Below are positions 34,079 through 43,924 of a DNA stretch of 64,000 nucleotides, in pieces. Under the pieces are notes generated by a model. It saw nothing but the letters and a program-made list of their open reading frames with translations. It was not told the origin of the DNA and did no database searches. Every line of letters begins with the position of its first letter. The stretch's first letter is position 1. The position numbers and the translations under genes are program-made. The stretch lies in NCBI RefSeq assembly GCF_013409935.1, contig NZ_JACCCO010000003.1, positions 1,536,690 to 1,600,689 on the forward strand. The letters run 5' to 3'. The stretch comes from Streptosporangium sandarakinum. Its GTDB lineage: Bacteria; Actinomycetota; Actinomycetes; Streptosporangiales; Streptosporangiaceae.

Positions 34079-35164
34079 TCAGCGCAGTACGGCCGTCAGC
34101 AGGTCTGTGCCCAGCGCCGTCATCTCGGGGAGATCGAGGGTGTAGTGGACGTAACGACCGTTCCGCCGGGCCGTGAGCAGGCCCGCGCGGCGCAGGACGG
34201 CGAGGTGGCGGGAGACCTCCGGGGGCGAGAGTTCCCAGGCGTGGGCCAGCTCACCGGTGGTGTGCGGGCCTCGGGCGAGGGTGCGCAGCAGCCGCAGTCG
34301 CACCGGATGCGCGAGTGCCTCCAGCCGTAGCGTCACCGTCTCCAGCGACACCGGCTTCGATGGACTCGCCTCGGCCACGGGGTACTGCACCACCGGATGC
34401 CACCCGGGCGCGTGGACCACCACCAGGTGCGGGCGGCCGAAGACGCTGGGGAGGAAGGTGACCGCGGTGCCGTGGGCGGCGGTCGCGTTGTCCTGCAGCT
34501 TGTCCACGATGATGTGGTCGCCGTCCGGCGCCAGGGTGACGGCGCCGGAGACCGACGCGAGTGCCGCCCCGATGCCCTGGCGCTTCAGCAGGTCGTTCTT
34601 CAGGCGCAGGTCGGTGGCCAGTTGCGCGGCGACGCCCGTCCAGGCGGCGTCGAAGAATGCCTCGGCGCACTGTTCGAGGGTGTGACGCACCCGTGCCCGC
34701 ACGGCGGCCGGGTCCGCGAGCAGCCGTTCCGCGAATGCCTCCTGGAGCGCGCCGCGGGCCTGGGCCAGGTCCAGGGCCCGCTCGCGCGCCGTCGCGTCGG
34801 CGAGCGGCGACGGCACGGCGAAGTGGACCCGGTTGCTGCCGCACGTGGTGATGAGCGCGGCGGTCACATAGGTCTCGTCGTCGATCCGGTCCACATCGTC
34901 CAACTCCTCGGCGAGGGTCGGCCGAGGGCGAGCGGGGACCAGAAAGTCGGCTCGTGAGGAACGCCAGAGGAACTCCGCCTCCCGCAACCGCTCGGCCAGC
35001 TCCGGCCGCAGCCCGGCCCAGACGTCCCCGGCCCAGCCGGCGAACTGCGGGTGATGCCCGGGTTCGGCCAGCACGTGCAGCATCGCGGTCAGCTCGGCCA
35101 GCGGGGAGGCGGCGAACCGCAGCCGCCCGGACGGCAGGCCGCCGATGTCGATCCTCAACGTCAT
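34079..35164 (-). CDS. DUF5937-ArsR winged-helix regulator
   Basis: A 361-aa regulator with the same two-part build as the protein at 3445-4434: an N-terminal DUF5937 part (LRFAASPLAELTAMLHVL) and a C-terminal ArsR winged helix (HPVRLRLLRTLARG, then ELSPPEVSRHLAVLRRAGLL and a GRYVHYTLD wing). No metal-binding Cys cluster is present. It is divergent from an MFS gene 99 bp away, with a perfect 19-bp inverted repeat between, so it very likely represses both. Confidence 0.9.
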   Translation of the reverse strand: MTLRIDIGGLPSGRLRFAASPLAELTAMLHVLAEPGHHPQFAGWAGDVWAGLRPELAERLREAEFLWRSSRADFLVPARPRPTLAEELDDVDRIDDETYVTAALITTCGSNRVHFAVPSPLADATARERALDLAQARGALQEAFAERLLADPAAVRARVRHTLEQCAEAFFDAAWTGVAAQLATDLRLKNDLLKRQGIGAALASVSGAVTLAPDGDHIIVDKLQDNATAAHGTAVTFLPSVFGRPHLVVVHAPGWHPVVQYPVAEASPSKPVSLETVTLRLEALAHPVRLRLLRTLARGPHTTGELAHAWELSPPEVSRHLAVLRRAGLLTARRNGRYVHYTLDLPEMTALGTDLLTAVLR

Positions 35165-35193
35165 CCCCTCATCATCACCGGCCGGACGGCCGG

Positions 35194-35234
35194 CGACCGC
35201 GTCGGTTGACGGTGTCCGTCAACCGACGCGGTCG
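35194..35234. promoter_or_regulatory. Perfect 19-bp inverted repeat between DUF5937-ArsR and MFS genes
   Basis: Arms 35194-35212 and 35216-35234 are exact complements around TGT, beginning CGACCGCGTCGGTTGACGG. It lies 30 bp from each start codon, an ideal place for one operator controlling both directions. Confidence 0.8.
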
Positions 35235-35263
35235 GCCCGGCGGCCGAACGCATCGTTGCCTCC

Positions 35264-36505
35264 ATGGCAACCACCACCAGGATCCGGCCGCGCGCCCTCG
35301 TCCGTGCCTCCGGAGGTCCCCGCTATGCCGTCGCCCTGGCCGTGGACGCGCTCGGCACCGGCCTGCTGCGGCCCTTTCTGCTGCTCTACGGGGTGACGGT
35401 GCTGAGGCTGTCCGCGTCGGTCACCGGCATCGCCATGACGGTCGGCGTCGTCGTGGGCCTGGTGTGCACGCCCGCGGTCGGCCGATGGCTGGACCGGGGC
35501 GCGCGCAGCACGGTCGTGGCGGCGTCGATGCTGGTGCGGGTGCTGGGCGTGGCGCTGCTGCTGGCCGCCCCGGCGGGACACGTCTGGCTGTTCACGACGG
35601 CGGCGCTCTTCCTCGGCATCGGCAACCAGGCATGGCCGGCCGCCCATGCGGCCCTCGTGGCCACGGTCGCCCACGGCCGCGAACGTGACGCCGCTCTCGC
35701 GGGAGGCCGCGCCCTGCGCAACGCCGGCCTGGGCGCGGGCGCCCTCCTCGCCACCGCATGCCTGGCGGGCGGCGCCACCGCGTTGCGGGCGCTGGCAGCC
35801 GTCACCGGGCTCGCCTATCTCGCCGCGGCGGCCTTGGCATGGTCGGTACACCTGCGCACGCGTCCGGCCGCCGCTGCGGCCAAGGACGGGGCCGGTGGGC
35901 CCGCACCCCGGATGCGCGCGCTGCTGGCCGCCAACGTGGTCTACGTCTTCTGCCTCAACGTCCCCGAAATCGCGCTTCCCCTGGTCCTGGTGACACAGTT
36001 GCACGCCTCCCCGGTGTGGCCGGCGGCGATCTTCGTGGCGAACACCGTGCTGGTGGTCACCCTGCAGATTCCGGTCACCGTCCTGGTGGCCCGCTTCTCC
36101 CGGCGGACCGTGCTGGCTCTCGCCGGCGTGGTACTCGCCGCGTCCTACCTCGGCTTCCTCGCGGCCACCTCACTGGGACACGGCTGGGGCGCCCCGGCGG
36201 TCGCCACGGTGTCCGTGGTCTGCACCATCGGCGAGATCGTCTATGCCGGCAGCGCCACCGCGCTCGTCACCGCCCTCGCCCCGGCCCATCTCCTGGGACG
36301 CGCCCTCGCCCGCTTCCAGCTCTCCACGGGCTTCGGCCTCGCCGTCTCCCCGGCGGTCATCACCGCTCTCGTCTCCCACGGCCCGGCCGCCCTCTGGGGC
36401 GGCCTCTCCGCCGCGACGCTCCTCTCCGCCTCCGCCGTCGCCACCGAGAAGGATCAGGGAACGCGGCTCAGCGGTCGCCGCCGCCGGGCGCGAGCAGGCT
36501 CGTGA
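35264..36505 (+). CDS. MFS transporter (12-helix)
   Basis: Membrane permease of 413 aa, of MDR-like type, starting after a short basic cytosolic segment. Motif A is degenerate (GRWLDRGARS), and helix 4-5 features (GIGNQAWPAAHAALVA) suit MFS_1 drug-type pumps. It is probably induced when the divergent DUF5937-ArsR protein leaves the shared operator. Substrate unknown. The last 37 bp overlap a minus-strand remnant. Confidence 0.88.
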   Translation: MATTTRIRPRALVRASGGPRYAVALAVDALGTGLLRPFLLLYGVTVLRLSASVTGIAMTVGVVVGLVCTPAVGRWLDRGARSTVVAASMLVRVLGVALLLAAPAGHVWLFTTAALFLGIGNQAWPAAHAALVATVAHGRERDAALAGGRALRNAGLGAGALLATACLAGGATALRALAAVTGLAYLAAAALAWSVHLRTRPAAAAAKDGAGGPAPRMRALLAANVVYVFCLNVPEIALPLVLVTQLHASPVWPAAIFVANTVLVVTLQIPVTVLVARFSRRTVLALAGVVLAASYLGFLAATSLGHGWGAPAVATVSVVCTIGEIVYAGSATALVTALAPAHLLGRALARFQLSTGFGLAVSPAVITALVSHGPAALWGGLSAATLLSASAVATEKDQGTRLSGRRRRARAGS

Positions 36506-36590
36506 GCTCGGCGATGCGCCGCGCCTTTCCGGCAATGAGGTCGCGTTCCCCGTCCAGGGTCGTCCGGTGCCCGACGAGTTCGTCACGTGA
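36468..36590 (-). pseudogene. Coiled-coil C-terminal remnant, possibly MerR-type
   Basis: The minus strand reads DELVGHRTTLDGERDLIAGK, then ARRIAELTSLLAPGGGDR and a stop. The heptad-like pattern resembles the end of MerR-family regulators. There is no upstream part, so it is at most a relic; the family call is uncertain. Confidence 0.3.
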
Positions 36591-36606
36591 CGTCACCCGA
36601 TGGGAT

Positions 36607-37464
36607 TCAGCCGCCCAGCAGCTTGTACAGCAGCTCGCCGAACTCGGCGGGGTGCGTGCTGAGGCCCGTGTGCCCGCCGGGGAAGCGGACGAACTCGGCG
36701 CCGAGCCGTTCGGCCAGGAAGGCGGCGCAGCGGTGGGGCAGTTCGCCGCGCGAGTCGGCTCCGCCCGCGAGCACGAGCCGGTCCGACAGGGCCGCCAGGC
36801 GCTCCACGTCCGGGGTGTAGGCCATGAAACCCGGCACGATGCGTCCGAGGAAGTAGGGCATGTCGGCCATCGTCCGCTCGACGCGGGCCGCCGCCCGCGG
36901 CGTCAGCCCGGTGGTCGGCGGGGTCGCCGGGGTCGCCGGGGTCACGGTGAGTGCGGCGCCGGACGGCCTGAGGCCGGCCGCGAAAACGGCCGCCGCGGGC
37001 ATCAGCCCCTCCCTGCGGAAGGTGTCCTGGACGCGGGCGAGCATGGCGCGGTGCTCGGCGGCGTCCGGCAGCACCTCCACCACCGGCGGCTCGTGCGCCA
37101 CGACGCGTTCGACCCGCTCGGGGTGGGTGGCCAGCAGGTGCAGCGCGACGATCGCCCCCGAGCTGCAGCCGGCCACGCGGGCGGGCGCCTCCGGAGACAG
37201 CAGGTCCAGCAGCCGGAGCGCGTCGTCGGCGTGCCGGGCGACGTGCTGCGGCGCCTCCGGGTCGTCCAGCGGGCTGCGGGACAGGCCGCGCGGGTCGTAG
37301 GAGACGACCGTGCGGTCGGCGGCCAGGTCGTCGGCGACGTCGTCGAAGGACGCCGCACCGCCCGTGCCGCCGGGGATCAGCAGCAGGAGCGGGCCCTCGC
37401 CGCGCACCTCGTAGTGCAGGGTCGCGCCGTCCACGCGCAGGCGGCCGATGGTGGGGGGAGTCAT
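36607..37464 (-). CDS. Alpha/beta-fold hydrolase
   Basis: Cytosolic hydrolase of 285 aa. The oxyanion segment LLLLIPGGTGG, the nucleophile elbow GCSSGA (Ser) and the C-terminal His in FPGGHTGLS are in order. A Thr/Pro-Ala repeat (TPATPATPP) marks the lid region. The start overlaps the stop of the TetR gene upstream (ATGA at 37464-37461), so regulator and enzyme are co-translated. The substrate is unknown. Confidence 0.9.
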   Translation of the reverse strand: MTPPTIGRLRVDGATLHYEVRGEGPLLLLIPGGTGGAASFDDVADDLAADRTVVSYDPRGLSRSPLDDPEAPQHVARHADDALRLLDLLSPEAPARVAGCSSGAIVALHLLATHPERVERVVAHEPPVVEVLPDAAEHRAMLARVQDTFRREGLMPAAAVFAAGLRPSGAALTVTPATPATPPTTGLTPRAAARVERTMADMPYFLGRIVPGFMAYTPDVERLAALSDRLVLAGGADSRGELPHRCAAFLAERLGAEFVRFPGGHTGLSTHPAEFGELLYKLLGG

Positions 37465-38054
37465 CGCGGGTCTCCTTCGTCGGGTGCGGGCCAGTGCTCC
37501 AGGAGCGAGTGCAGGGCGTCCAGGCAGCGGAGCCAGGACTCCTGCGCCGGGCGGGCGTGCGCGAACCCGCCCGCGGCCTCCAGGCTGACGAAGCCGTGCA
37601 GCGTGCTGCGCATCAGCCGGACCGCGTCGGTCAGGTCGGGCTCGGTCAGCGCGTAGGCGCGCAGCATGCTGTAGGTCAGCTCGATCGCGCGGCGCGGCCC
37701 GGGGGCCCGGGCCAGGAGCTCGGGGTCGATCTCCATCGGGATCTGCGTCGCGGTGTAGCGGCCCGGGTGGTCGTGGGCGTACGCCCGCCAGGCGTCGGCG
37801 TAGGCCACCAGCGCGTCCTTGCCGGCCCGCCCGGCGGTGGCCTCCGCGATGCGGATGGTCTTCTCGTCCGCCCCCAGCAGGGCGATCCGCCCGCGCAGGT
37901 CCTCCAGGCCGCGGACGTGCGCGTAAAGGCTGGCGTCCTTGACCCCGAGCCGCCGCGCCACCGCCGACATGGTCAGGTGGTCGAGCCCGACCTCGTCCGC
38001 CAGTTCGGCGGCGGCGAGCGTCACCCGCTCCGCCGTCAATCCGGCCCGCATCAT
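37461..38054 (-). CDS. TetR-family regulator with WHG-type C-terminal domain
   Basis: A 197-aa repressor; helix-turn-helix LTMSAVARRLGVKDASLYAHV at about residues 27-47 and a C-terminal domain of the TetR_C_33/WHG type (LMRSTLHGFVSLEAAGGF). It is coupled to the hydrolase gene downstream and preceded by an AT-rich CCTAG palindrome cluster, so it probably regulates its own two-gene operon. Confidence 0.9.
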   Translation of the reverse strand: MMRAGLTAERVTLAAAELADEVGLDHLTMSAVARRLGVKDASLYAHVRGLEDLRGRIALLGADEKTIRIAEATAGRAGKDALVAYADAWRAYAHDHPGRYTATQIPMEIDPELLARAPGPRRAIELTYSMLRAYALTEPDLTDAVRLMRSTLHGFVSLEAAGGFAHARPAQESWLRCLDALHSLLEHWPAPDEGDPR

Positions 38055-38099
38055 GCGCGCCCCGCCCTTCTCCTAGAAGTGGTCGGCTGAAACTAATAC

Positions 38100-38127
38100 T
38101 CCTAGTTTTTTCCTAGGAAGACTAGGA
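38100..38127. promoter_or_regulatory. CCTAG palindrome cluster, TetR operator
   Basis: TCCTAGT (38100-38106) and ACTAGGA (38121-38127) are inverted around a spacer that itself contains the palindrome TTCCTAGGAA (38110-38119). A further TCCTAG is at 38071. The block is AT-rich in a very GC-rich background and lies 45 bp upstream of the TetR start. Confidence 0.7.
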
Positions 38128-38414
38128 TAGGCATTCGGTGGCACGCCCGTCAACGCCGCCTCATCCCGCGCGGGACGCTCGCCGGGAGCCGGCGCGGCTC
38201 CCACCGTGAGGCGGTACGGTGGCCGGGATCCGGGGCGGAGGAACCCGGGAACAGCCATCGGCGCCAGGAATGATCTCCAGCGAAGCGTGGCGTCCGGCTT
38301 CGGCGTCCGATCGCCTCACCTGGAGGTCTTCGGCCCGTGGATGATGCGGACGACCAGGCATATCCGGCTTCGGTGTCTGCGTCTGTCAAGGTCATCCCGC
38401 ACTATCGTTGCGGC

Positions 38415-39275
38415 ATGAACACCCCTGCGGCGGAAGTCGACATCGACGAAGACCTTGTTGACCGCCTGATCCGCGTGCAGCACCCGGATCTGGCGGGTCC
38501 GCTCACCCCCGTTGCCAACGGCTGGGACAACGTCATCTACCGCCTGGGGGCGGACCTGTCCGTACGGCTGCCGCGCCGCCAGGTCGCCGTCGACCTCATC
38601 GTCAACGAGCAACGCTGGCTGCCGGTGTTGGCCGGCTACGTCGAGGTCGCGCTGCCCGTACCCGTCAGAACCGGCGTGCCCGGCGAGGGCTACCCGTGGC
38701 CGTGGACGATCGCGCCCTGGTTCGAAGGCCGCGCGGCCGCCGATGCGCCGCCGTCCGACCGCTCCGGCATCGCCGTCCCGTTGGCCGACTTCATGGCGGG
38801 CCTCCACCGGCCCGCACCGCCTGACGCCCCGCGTAATCCCTTCCGCGGCGTCCCGCTCGCCGCCCGCGACGAAGCGGTACGGCAACGCCTGCAGTCCATT
38901 CCCCGATCGGCTGAGCTCCTCCCTCTCTGGGAGAAACTGGCCGCACTCCCGCCCTGGCAGGGGCCCTCGCTCTGGCTCCACGGCGACCCGCACCCGGGAA
39001 ACCTCCTGCTCGACGGGGAAGGGCTGGCGGCTGTCCTGGACTTCGGTGACCTCACCAGCGGCGATCCCGCCACCGACCTCGCCGCCGCGTGGCTGGTGTT
39101 CGACGAGAACGCGCGCGAGGTCTTCCGATCGCGCGTGGACGCCGACGAGGCGACCTGGGAGCGCGCACGGGGCTGGGCCCTCGCCATGGGCACTGCTCTG
39201 GCCGCCTACTCGGCCGATGACCCCGGCATGGCGGCCATCGGCGATCACGTCCTCGACCAGGTGCTTCTCACCTAG
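38415..39275 (+). CDS. Aminoglycoside phosphotransferase (APH)-family kinase
   Basis: Cytosolic small-molecule kinase-like protein of 286 aa. The catalytic loop is LHGDPHPGNLLLD and the metal-binding segment AAVLDFGDLTSGDP, both complete. The N-terminal Gly-loop region reads VANGWDNVIYRLG. The family phosphorylates aminoglycosides, macrolides, choline or sugars, so antibiotic resistance is possible but not shown. TATCGT lies 6 nt upstream of the ATG without a Shine-Dalgarno, indicating a leaderless mRNA. Confidence 0.87.
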   Translation: MNTPAAEVDIDEDLVDRLIRVQHPDLAGPLTPVANGWDNVIYRLGADLSVRLPRRQVAVDLIVNEQRWLPVLAGYVEVALPVPVRTGVPGEGYPWPWTIAPWFEGRAAADAPPSDRSGIAVPLADFMAGLHRPAPPDAPRNPFRGVPLAARDEAVRQRLQSIPRSAELLPLWEKLAALPPWQGPSLWLHGDPHPGNLLLDGEGLAAVLDFGDLTSGDPATDLAAAWLVFDENAREVFRSRVDADEATWERARGWALAMGTALAAYSADDPGMAAIGDHVLDQVLLT

Positions 39276-39290
39276 GTTCTGTGTTGTGCG

Positions 39291-39500
39291 TCATCTGAGC
39301 CAGAGCGGCAGGCAGGCGATGGTCACGGCCGATCGGTAGTGGGCGGCGAGCCTGCCGTAGCGGGTCGCGATGCCCCTGAAGTGCTTGAGCCGGTTGAAGC
39401 AGCGTTCCACGACGTTGCGCCGCTTGTAGTGGATCGGATCAAAGGCATGGCGGCGGTGTCCGCGCCGCGGACCGCGCTTTCGGCTGGGGAGGGGAACGGC
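39291..39500 (-). mobile_element. IS5-family transposase C-terminal remnant
   Basis: The minus strand reads RKRGPRRGHRRHAFDPIHYK, then RRNVVERCFNRLKHFRGIATRY and ends TIACLPLWLR. The ERCFNRLK block with the catalytic Glu and the RGIATRYGRLA tail are diagnostic of IS5-like DDE transposases. Everything upstream, including the two catalytic Asp, is missing, and no terminal inverted repeat is seen. Confidence 0.85.
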
Positions 39501-39529
39501 CGTGCCGCCGGCTGCCGCGGCACGGCTGA

Positions 39530-40984
39530 TCAGCGGCTGTCGTCCGGGTGGTGGACGCTGAGGTCGCCGTAGGCCGACAGAACGCCGGCCAGGTCACCGG
39601 GTTTGTGCCGCAGGGTGGTGTCCAGGAAGGCGAGAGTGGTCGCGGCGACGACGCGCGGGCTCTCGGTGCGGCCCAGGGAGCCGGCTATCGAGGGCACAGG
39701 CGGCAGGTACAGGGGGCCGTCCATGAAGGTGAGGTGTGCGGCGCCGGGAACGGTGAGCCGGTAGCTCGTCGCGGTGCCGAGCTTGAGGGCCTCGGTGAGG
39801 CGGGGTATGTAACGCGGGTCGGTTCCGGGGGTGATGGCCTGGGTGAGCGCGAGCGTCGGCTGGTGGAGGGCGGGGGAGGCGGGGCCGTGGGGGTAGCCGT
39901 CCAGATCGATGACGGCGTCGAACCGGCGGTCCTGCCGGGCTGCCTGCAGGGCGGCGGCACCACCCATGGAGTGGCCGGTGACCGCGACCCGACCGGTGTC
40001 CAGGCGTCCGGTCAGCGGGCCGGTGATCTCACCTCGGTCCAGACGGTGCAGCTGGGTGAGGGCGAACCCGAGGTCGGCGGCCCGGACAGCCGTCCAGCCG
40101 GCCGCCAGCTCGTCGTCCCTGTCCCGGTCTCCGGTGGAGGCGATCTTGGCGTGAATCGTTCGGCCGTCGGCGAGGACGACGGCGGCGGAGTCGTACGGGT
40201 GGTCGAGGGCGGCGACCACATAGCCGTGGCCGGCCAGTTCCTCCGCCCATGCGCTGTTCTGGGTACGCACTCCGCCCGACCCGGGAGAGAACAGCACGAC
40301 CGGGAACCGTTCGCCCCCAGCGGCCACCGGGGCGTTGAAGACCGAATGGGTGCGGGCACGCGGGACGCCGTCGACCAGGAAGCCGGGCAAGCCGACCTCG
40401 CGGGTGAGGGCGTCGGAAACGGTGCGCGCCTCGTGCTCCGTGCGTCCGAGGTACTGGGCCCGCTGCGCGCCTGCGGGGCTCTTCTGCGCGGGATACCAGA
40501 GCTGGACCACGACCGTGCGCCGGTCGTGCGGATCGGCGGTGAAGCTCTCGGGGCGGCGTGGGTCGGTCCACTGCACCACGCGGGTGCCGACCGCGAAACG
40601 GCCCGACGGCTCGGGGAACACGGGTACGGGAAAGGCCCAGGCCGCCACCGGACCCGTGGCGATCAGGCCGGCGCAGGCCACCGACCCCGGCAACGCCAGC
40701 CACCATCGGGCCCGCCACGCCGGCCGGCCGGTACGGCGTCGCAGCAGGGGAGAGAGGGCGAACGGCGACGCGACGGCAGCGCCTGCCAGTACCGGCAGCA
40801 TCTGCCAGCGGATCCCCACCACACTCAGCACGATCGCGGCCGGCACGAGAACCGCCCCCGCCGCGATCGTGACGCGTGGGCGGGCAGCGGAGGGCAGCCA
40901 GCGCGCCACCACCAGCGCGACGGCACCCAGCAGGGCAAGAAATTCCAGAGGGGACATGTACAGCCCCACGATGATCTCGGCCAC
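39530..40984 (-). CDS. Membrane-anchored alpha/beta hydrolase, PAF-acetylhydrolase-like
   Basis: A protein of 484 aa from GTG 40984 (ATG 40957 is an alternative). Three to four N-terminal helices (EFLALLGAVALVVARWL, then VLVPAAIVLSVVGI and SVACAGLIATGPVAAWA) precede an extracytoplasmic hydrolase with VVQLWYPA, VVLFSPGSGG, nucleophile elbow GHSMGG and His in GAAHLTFMD. It is homologous to the hydrolases at 13831 and 61484 but is the only one with a multi-helix anchor. Two identical palindromes upstream suggest dedicated control. Confidence 0.87.
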   Translation of the reverse strand: MAEIIVGLYMSPLEFLALLGAVALVVARWLPSAARPRVTIAAGAVLVPAAIVLSVVGIRWQMLPVLAGAAVASPFALSPLLRRRTGRPAWRARWWLALPGSVACAGLIATGPVAAWAFPVPVFPEPSGRFAVGTRVVQWTDPRRPESFTADPHDRRTVVVQLWYPAQKSPAGAQRAQYLGRTEHEARTVSDALTREVGLPGFLVDGVPRARTHSVFNAPVAAGGERFPVVLFSPGSGGVRTQNSAWAEELAGHGYVVAALDHPYDSAAVVLADGRTIHAKIASTGDRDRDDELAAGWTAVRAADLGFALTQLHRLDRGEITGPLTGRLDTGRVAVTGHSMGGAAALQAARQDRRFDAVIDLDGYPHGPASPALHQPTLALTQAITPGTDPRYIPRLTEALKLGTATSYRLTVPGAAHLTFMDGPLYLPPVPSIAGSLGRTESPRVVAATTLAFLDTTLRHKPGDLAGVLSAYGDLSVHHPDDSR

Positions 40985-41041
40985 CCGGCCATCTTCGGGG
41001 CGGGGCGTGCGATGCCACATCCATCCCGGGTCGTCATCGCA

Positions 41042-41090
41042 TGCGACCGGAGTCGCACCCGGGCATCTCTCCTGTGCGACCGGAGTCGCA
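41042..41090. promoter_or_regulatory. Two identical 16-bp palindromes upstream of the membrane hydrolase
   Basis: TGCGACCGGAGTCGCA occurs at 41042-41057 and 41075-41090, 33 bp apart (about three helical turns). Each is a perfect 6-bp inverted repeat around CGGA. They lie 58-106 bp from the hydrolase start. No regulator gene is adjacent. Confidence 0.75.
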
Positions 41091-41228
41091 ACAACGGCGA
41101 TGTCCTCGGCCCCGGGCGTCACCAGCGCTACATGATCGTCCGACGTGGCCGTGACGAGAAGCGTGGTGCCGCATCAAATCCCGGCCCCGGCGGGCACGGG
41201 CACGGCCCGTGTCCGCCGGGGGAGCGGA

Positions 41229-42059
41229 TCAGGGGGCGATCGGCGGCCGGCGCTTGTGCTCGGTGAGCCGGTAGCGGCGGGCGATCGTCTCGAAGGCGGT
41301 CTCGTCGACCGGCTTGCCCTCCAGGAAGTCGTCGATGTCGTCGTAGGTGACGCCGAGCGCCTCCTCGTCGGGCCTGCCCGGGTTCAGCGTCTCCAGGTCC
41401 GCGGTCGGGACCTTGCCGACCAGCTCCGGCGGCGCGCCCAGGGCCTGCGTCATGGCCCGCACCCGCCGCTTGGTGAGACCGGCGAGCGGCACCACGTCGG
41501 CCGCGCCGTCACCGAACTTGGTGAAGAATCCGGAGACCGCCTCGGCGGCGTGGTCGGTTCCCACGACCAGCCCCTCGTACGCGCCCGCCACCGCGAACTG
41601 AACGATCATGCGCTGCCGCGCCTTGATGTTGCCGTGCACGAAGTCCTGCTGGTGGGCGTCGCGGAAGACCATGTCGCCGGCCAGCAGCGCCTCCAGCGCG
41701 GCGTCGCTGGCGGGCTTCACATCGACGGTCAGGACCCGGTCGGGCTCGATGAACTCCAGCGCCAGCCGCGCGTCCTTCTCGTCGGCCTGGTCACCGTACG
41801 GCAGTCGCATCGCGTAGAACGTCGCCTCCCGCCCGGCGGCGCGGACGCGTTCGACGGCGAGCTGGCACAGCCGGCCCGCGGCCGTGGAGTCCACCCCGCC
41901 GCTGATGCCCAGCACCAGCGCGCGCAGGCCCGTGGAGGTCAGCTGCGCGGCGAGGAAGGCCACCCGGTGCTCGATCTCCTGCTGCGCGTCGAAGGACGCG
42001 CTCACGTGGAGATCCCGGGCGATCTCCTGCTGGAGGGACATGGGGGCCGGATCGGTCAC
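41229..42059 (-). CDS. nadE: Ammonia-dependent NAD+ synthetase
   Basis: Final step of NAD synthesis: amidation of deamido-NAD+ using ATP and ammonia. The 276-aa length matches E. coli NadE (275), without the N-terminal glutaminase domain of the long form. The PP-loop SGGVDSTAAGRL, the GTDHAAEAVSGFFTKFGDGAAD block and VPLAGLTKRRVRAM are all present. GTG 42059 is chosen because GAGGAG lies about 7 nt before it. Probably a second or auxiliary copy, since actinobacteria usually also have the glutamine-dependent form. Confidence 0.95.
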   Translation of the reverse strand: MTDPAPMSLQQEIARDLHVSASFDAQQEIEHRVAFLAAQLTSTGLRALVLGISGGVDSTAAGRLCQLAVERVRAAGREATFYAMRLPYGDQADEKDARLALEFIEPDRVLTVDVKPASDAALEALLAGDMVFRDAHQQDFVHGNIKARQRMIVQFAVAGAYEGLVVGTDHAAEAVSGFFTKFGDGAADVVPLAGLTKRRVRAMTQALGAPPELVGKVPTADLETLNPGRPDEEALGVTYDDIDDFLEGKPVDETAFETIARRYRLTEHKRRPPIAP

Positions 42060-42237
42060 GGTGGCTCCTCGGTCGGGCCCGCGGGCCCTTGGGCGGGGGT
42101 CGGCACGCGCCGCCGGGCCGGGACCCCGGGCGCGCGCAGGGGACGTAAGCACTCTAGGGGAAGGCCGCGAAGCCCTGTTCGGGGCAGGGGACTCGTCGAG
42201 ACGTCCCCGGTCCCGGACCGCCACGGGCGAAGTCCGT

Positions 42238-42270
42238 GCCGGTCGCCCCCCTCCGGGAGAGGCGACCGGC
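42238..42270. terminator. Hairpin in the nadE/permease spacer
   Basis: GCCGGTCGCC pairs with GGCGACCGGC across 13 nt, 156 bp past the permease stop. The rest of the 366-bp spacer (42060-42425) contains the nadE promoter region, with a -10-like TAGAGT on the minus strand near 42155, and no gene. Confidence 0.6.
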
Positions 42271-42425
42271 GCGGACGGCGCCCGCGCGGATTCCCCGGAG
42301 TCAGCCGCACCTTTCCGGATGAGGGCCGTCCAAACATGCACGCGCCGACCGGCGGTCACCGCTGTCGCCGCTTCGCCCGTCCTCCTCGTAAGGTACGGGC
42401 ACCGCTACGGCCGCGCGGGCCGTGC

Positions 42426-43772
<1,347 letters not shown>

Positions 43773-43924
43773 CGCCACCTCCCCGGCAGCCGTTCGTCGA
43801 ATGGGCCGGATGTATCGTCCCACGCCCCCGCGGGGCCGGTCCGCTCCGGTGTCCGTGCGCCCGGCTGTGGGGGACGTCCGGCCCGCGAACCGCGCGGCGG
43901 AGCGGAGTCGTGACGCCGGGCGTC

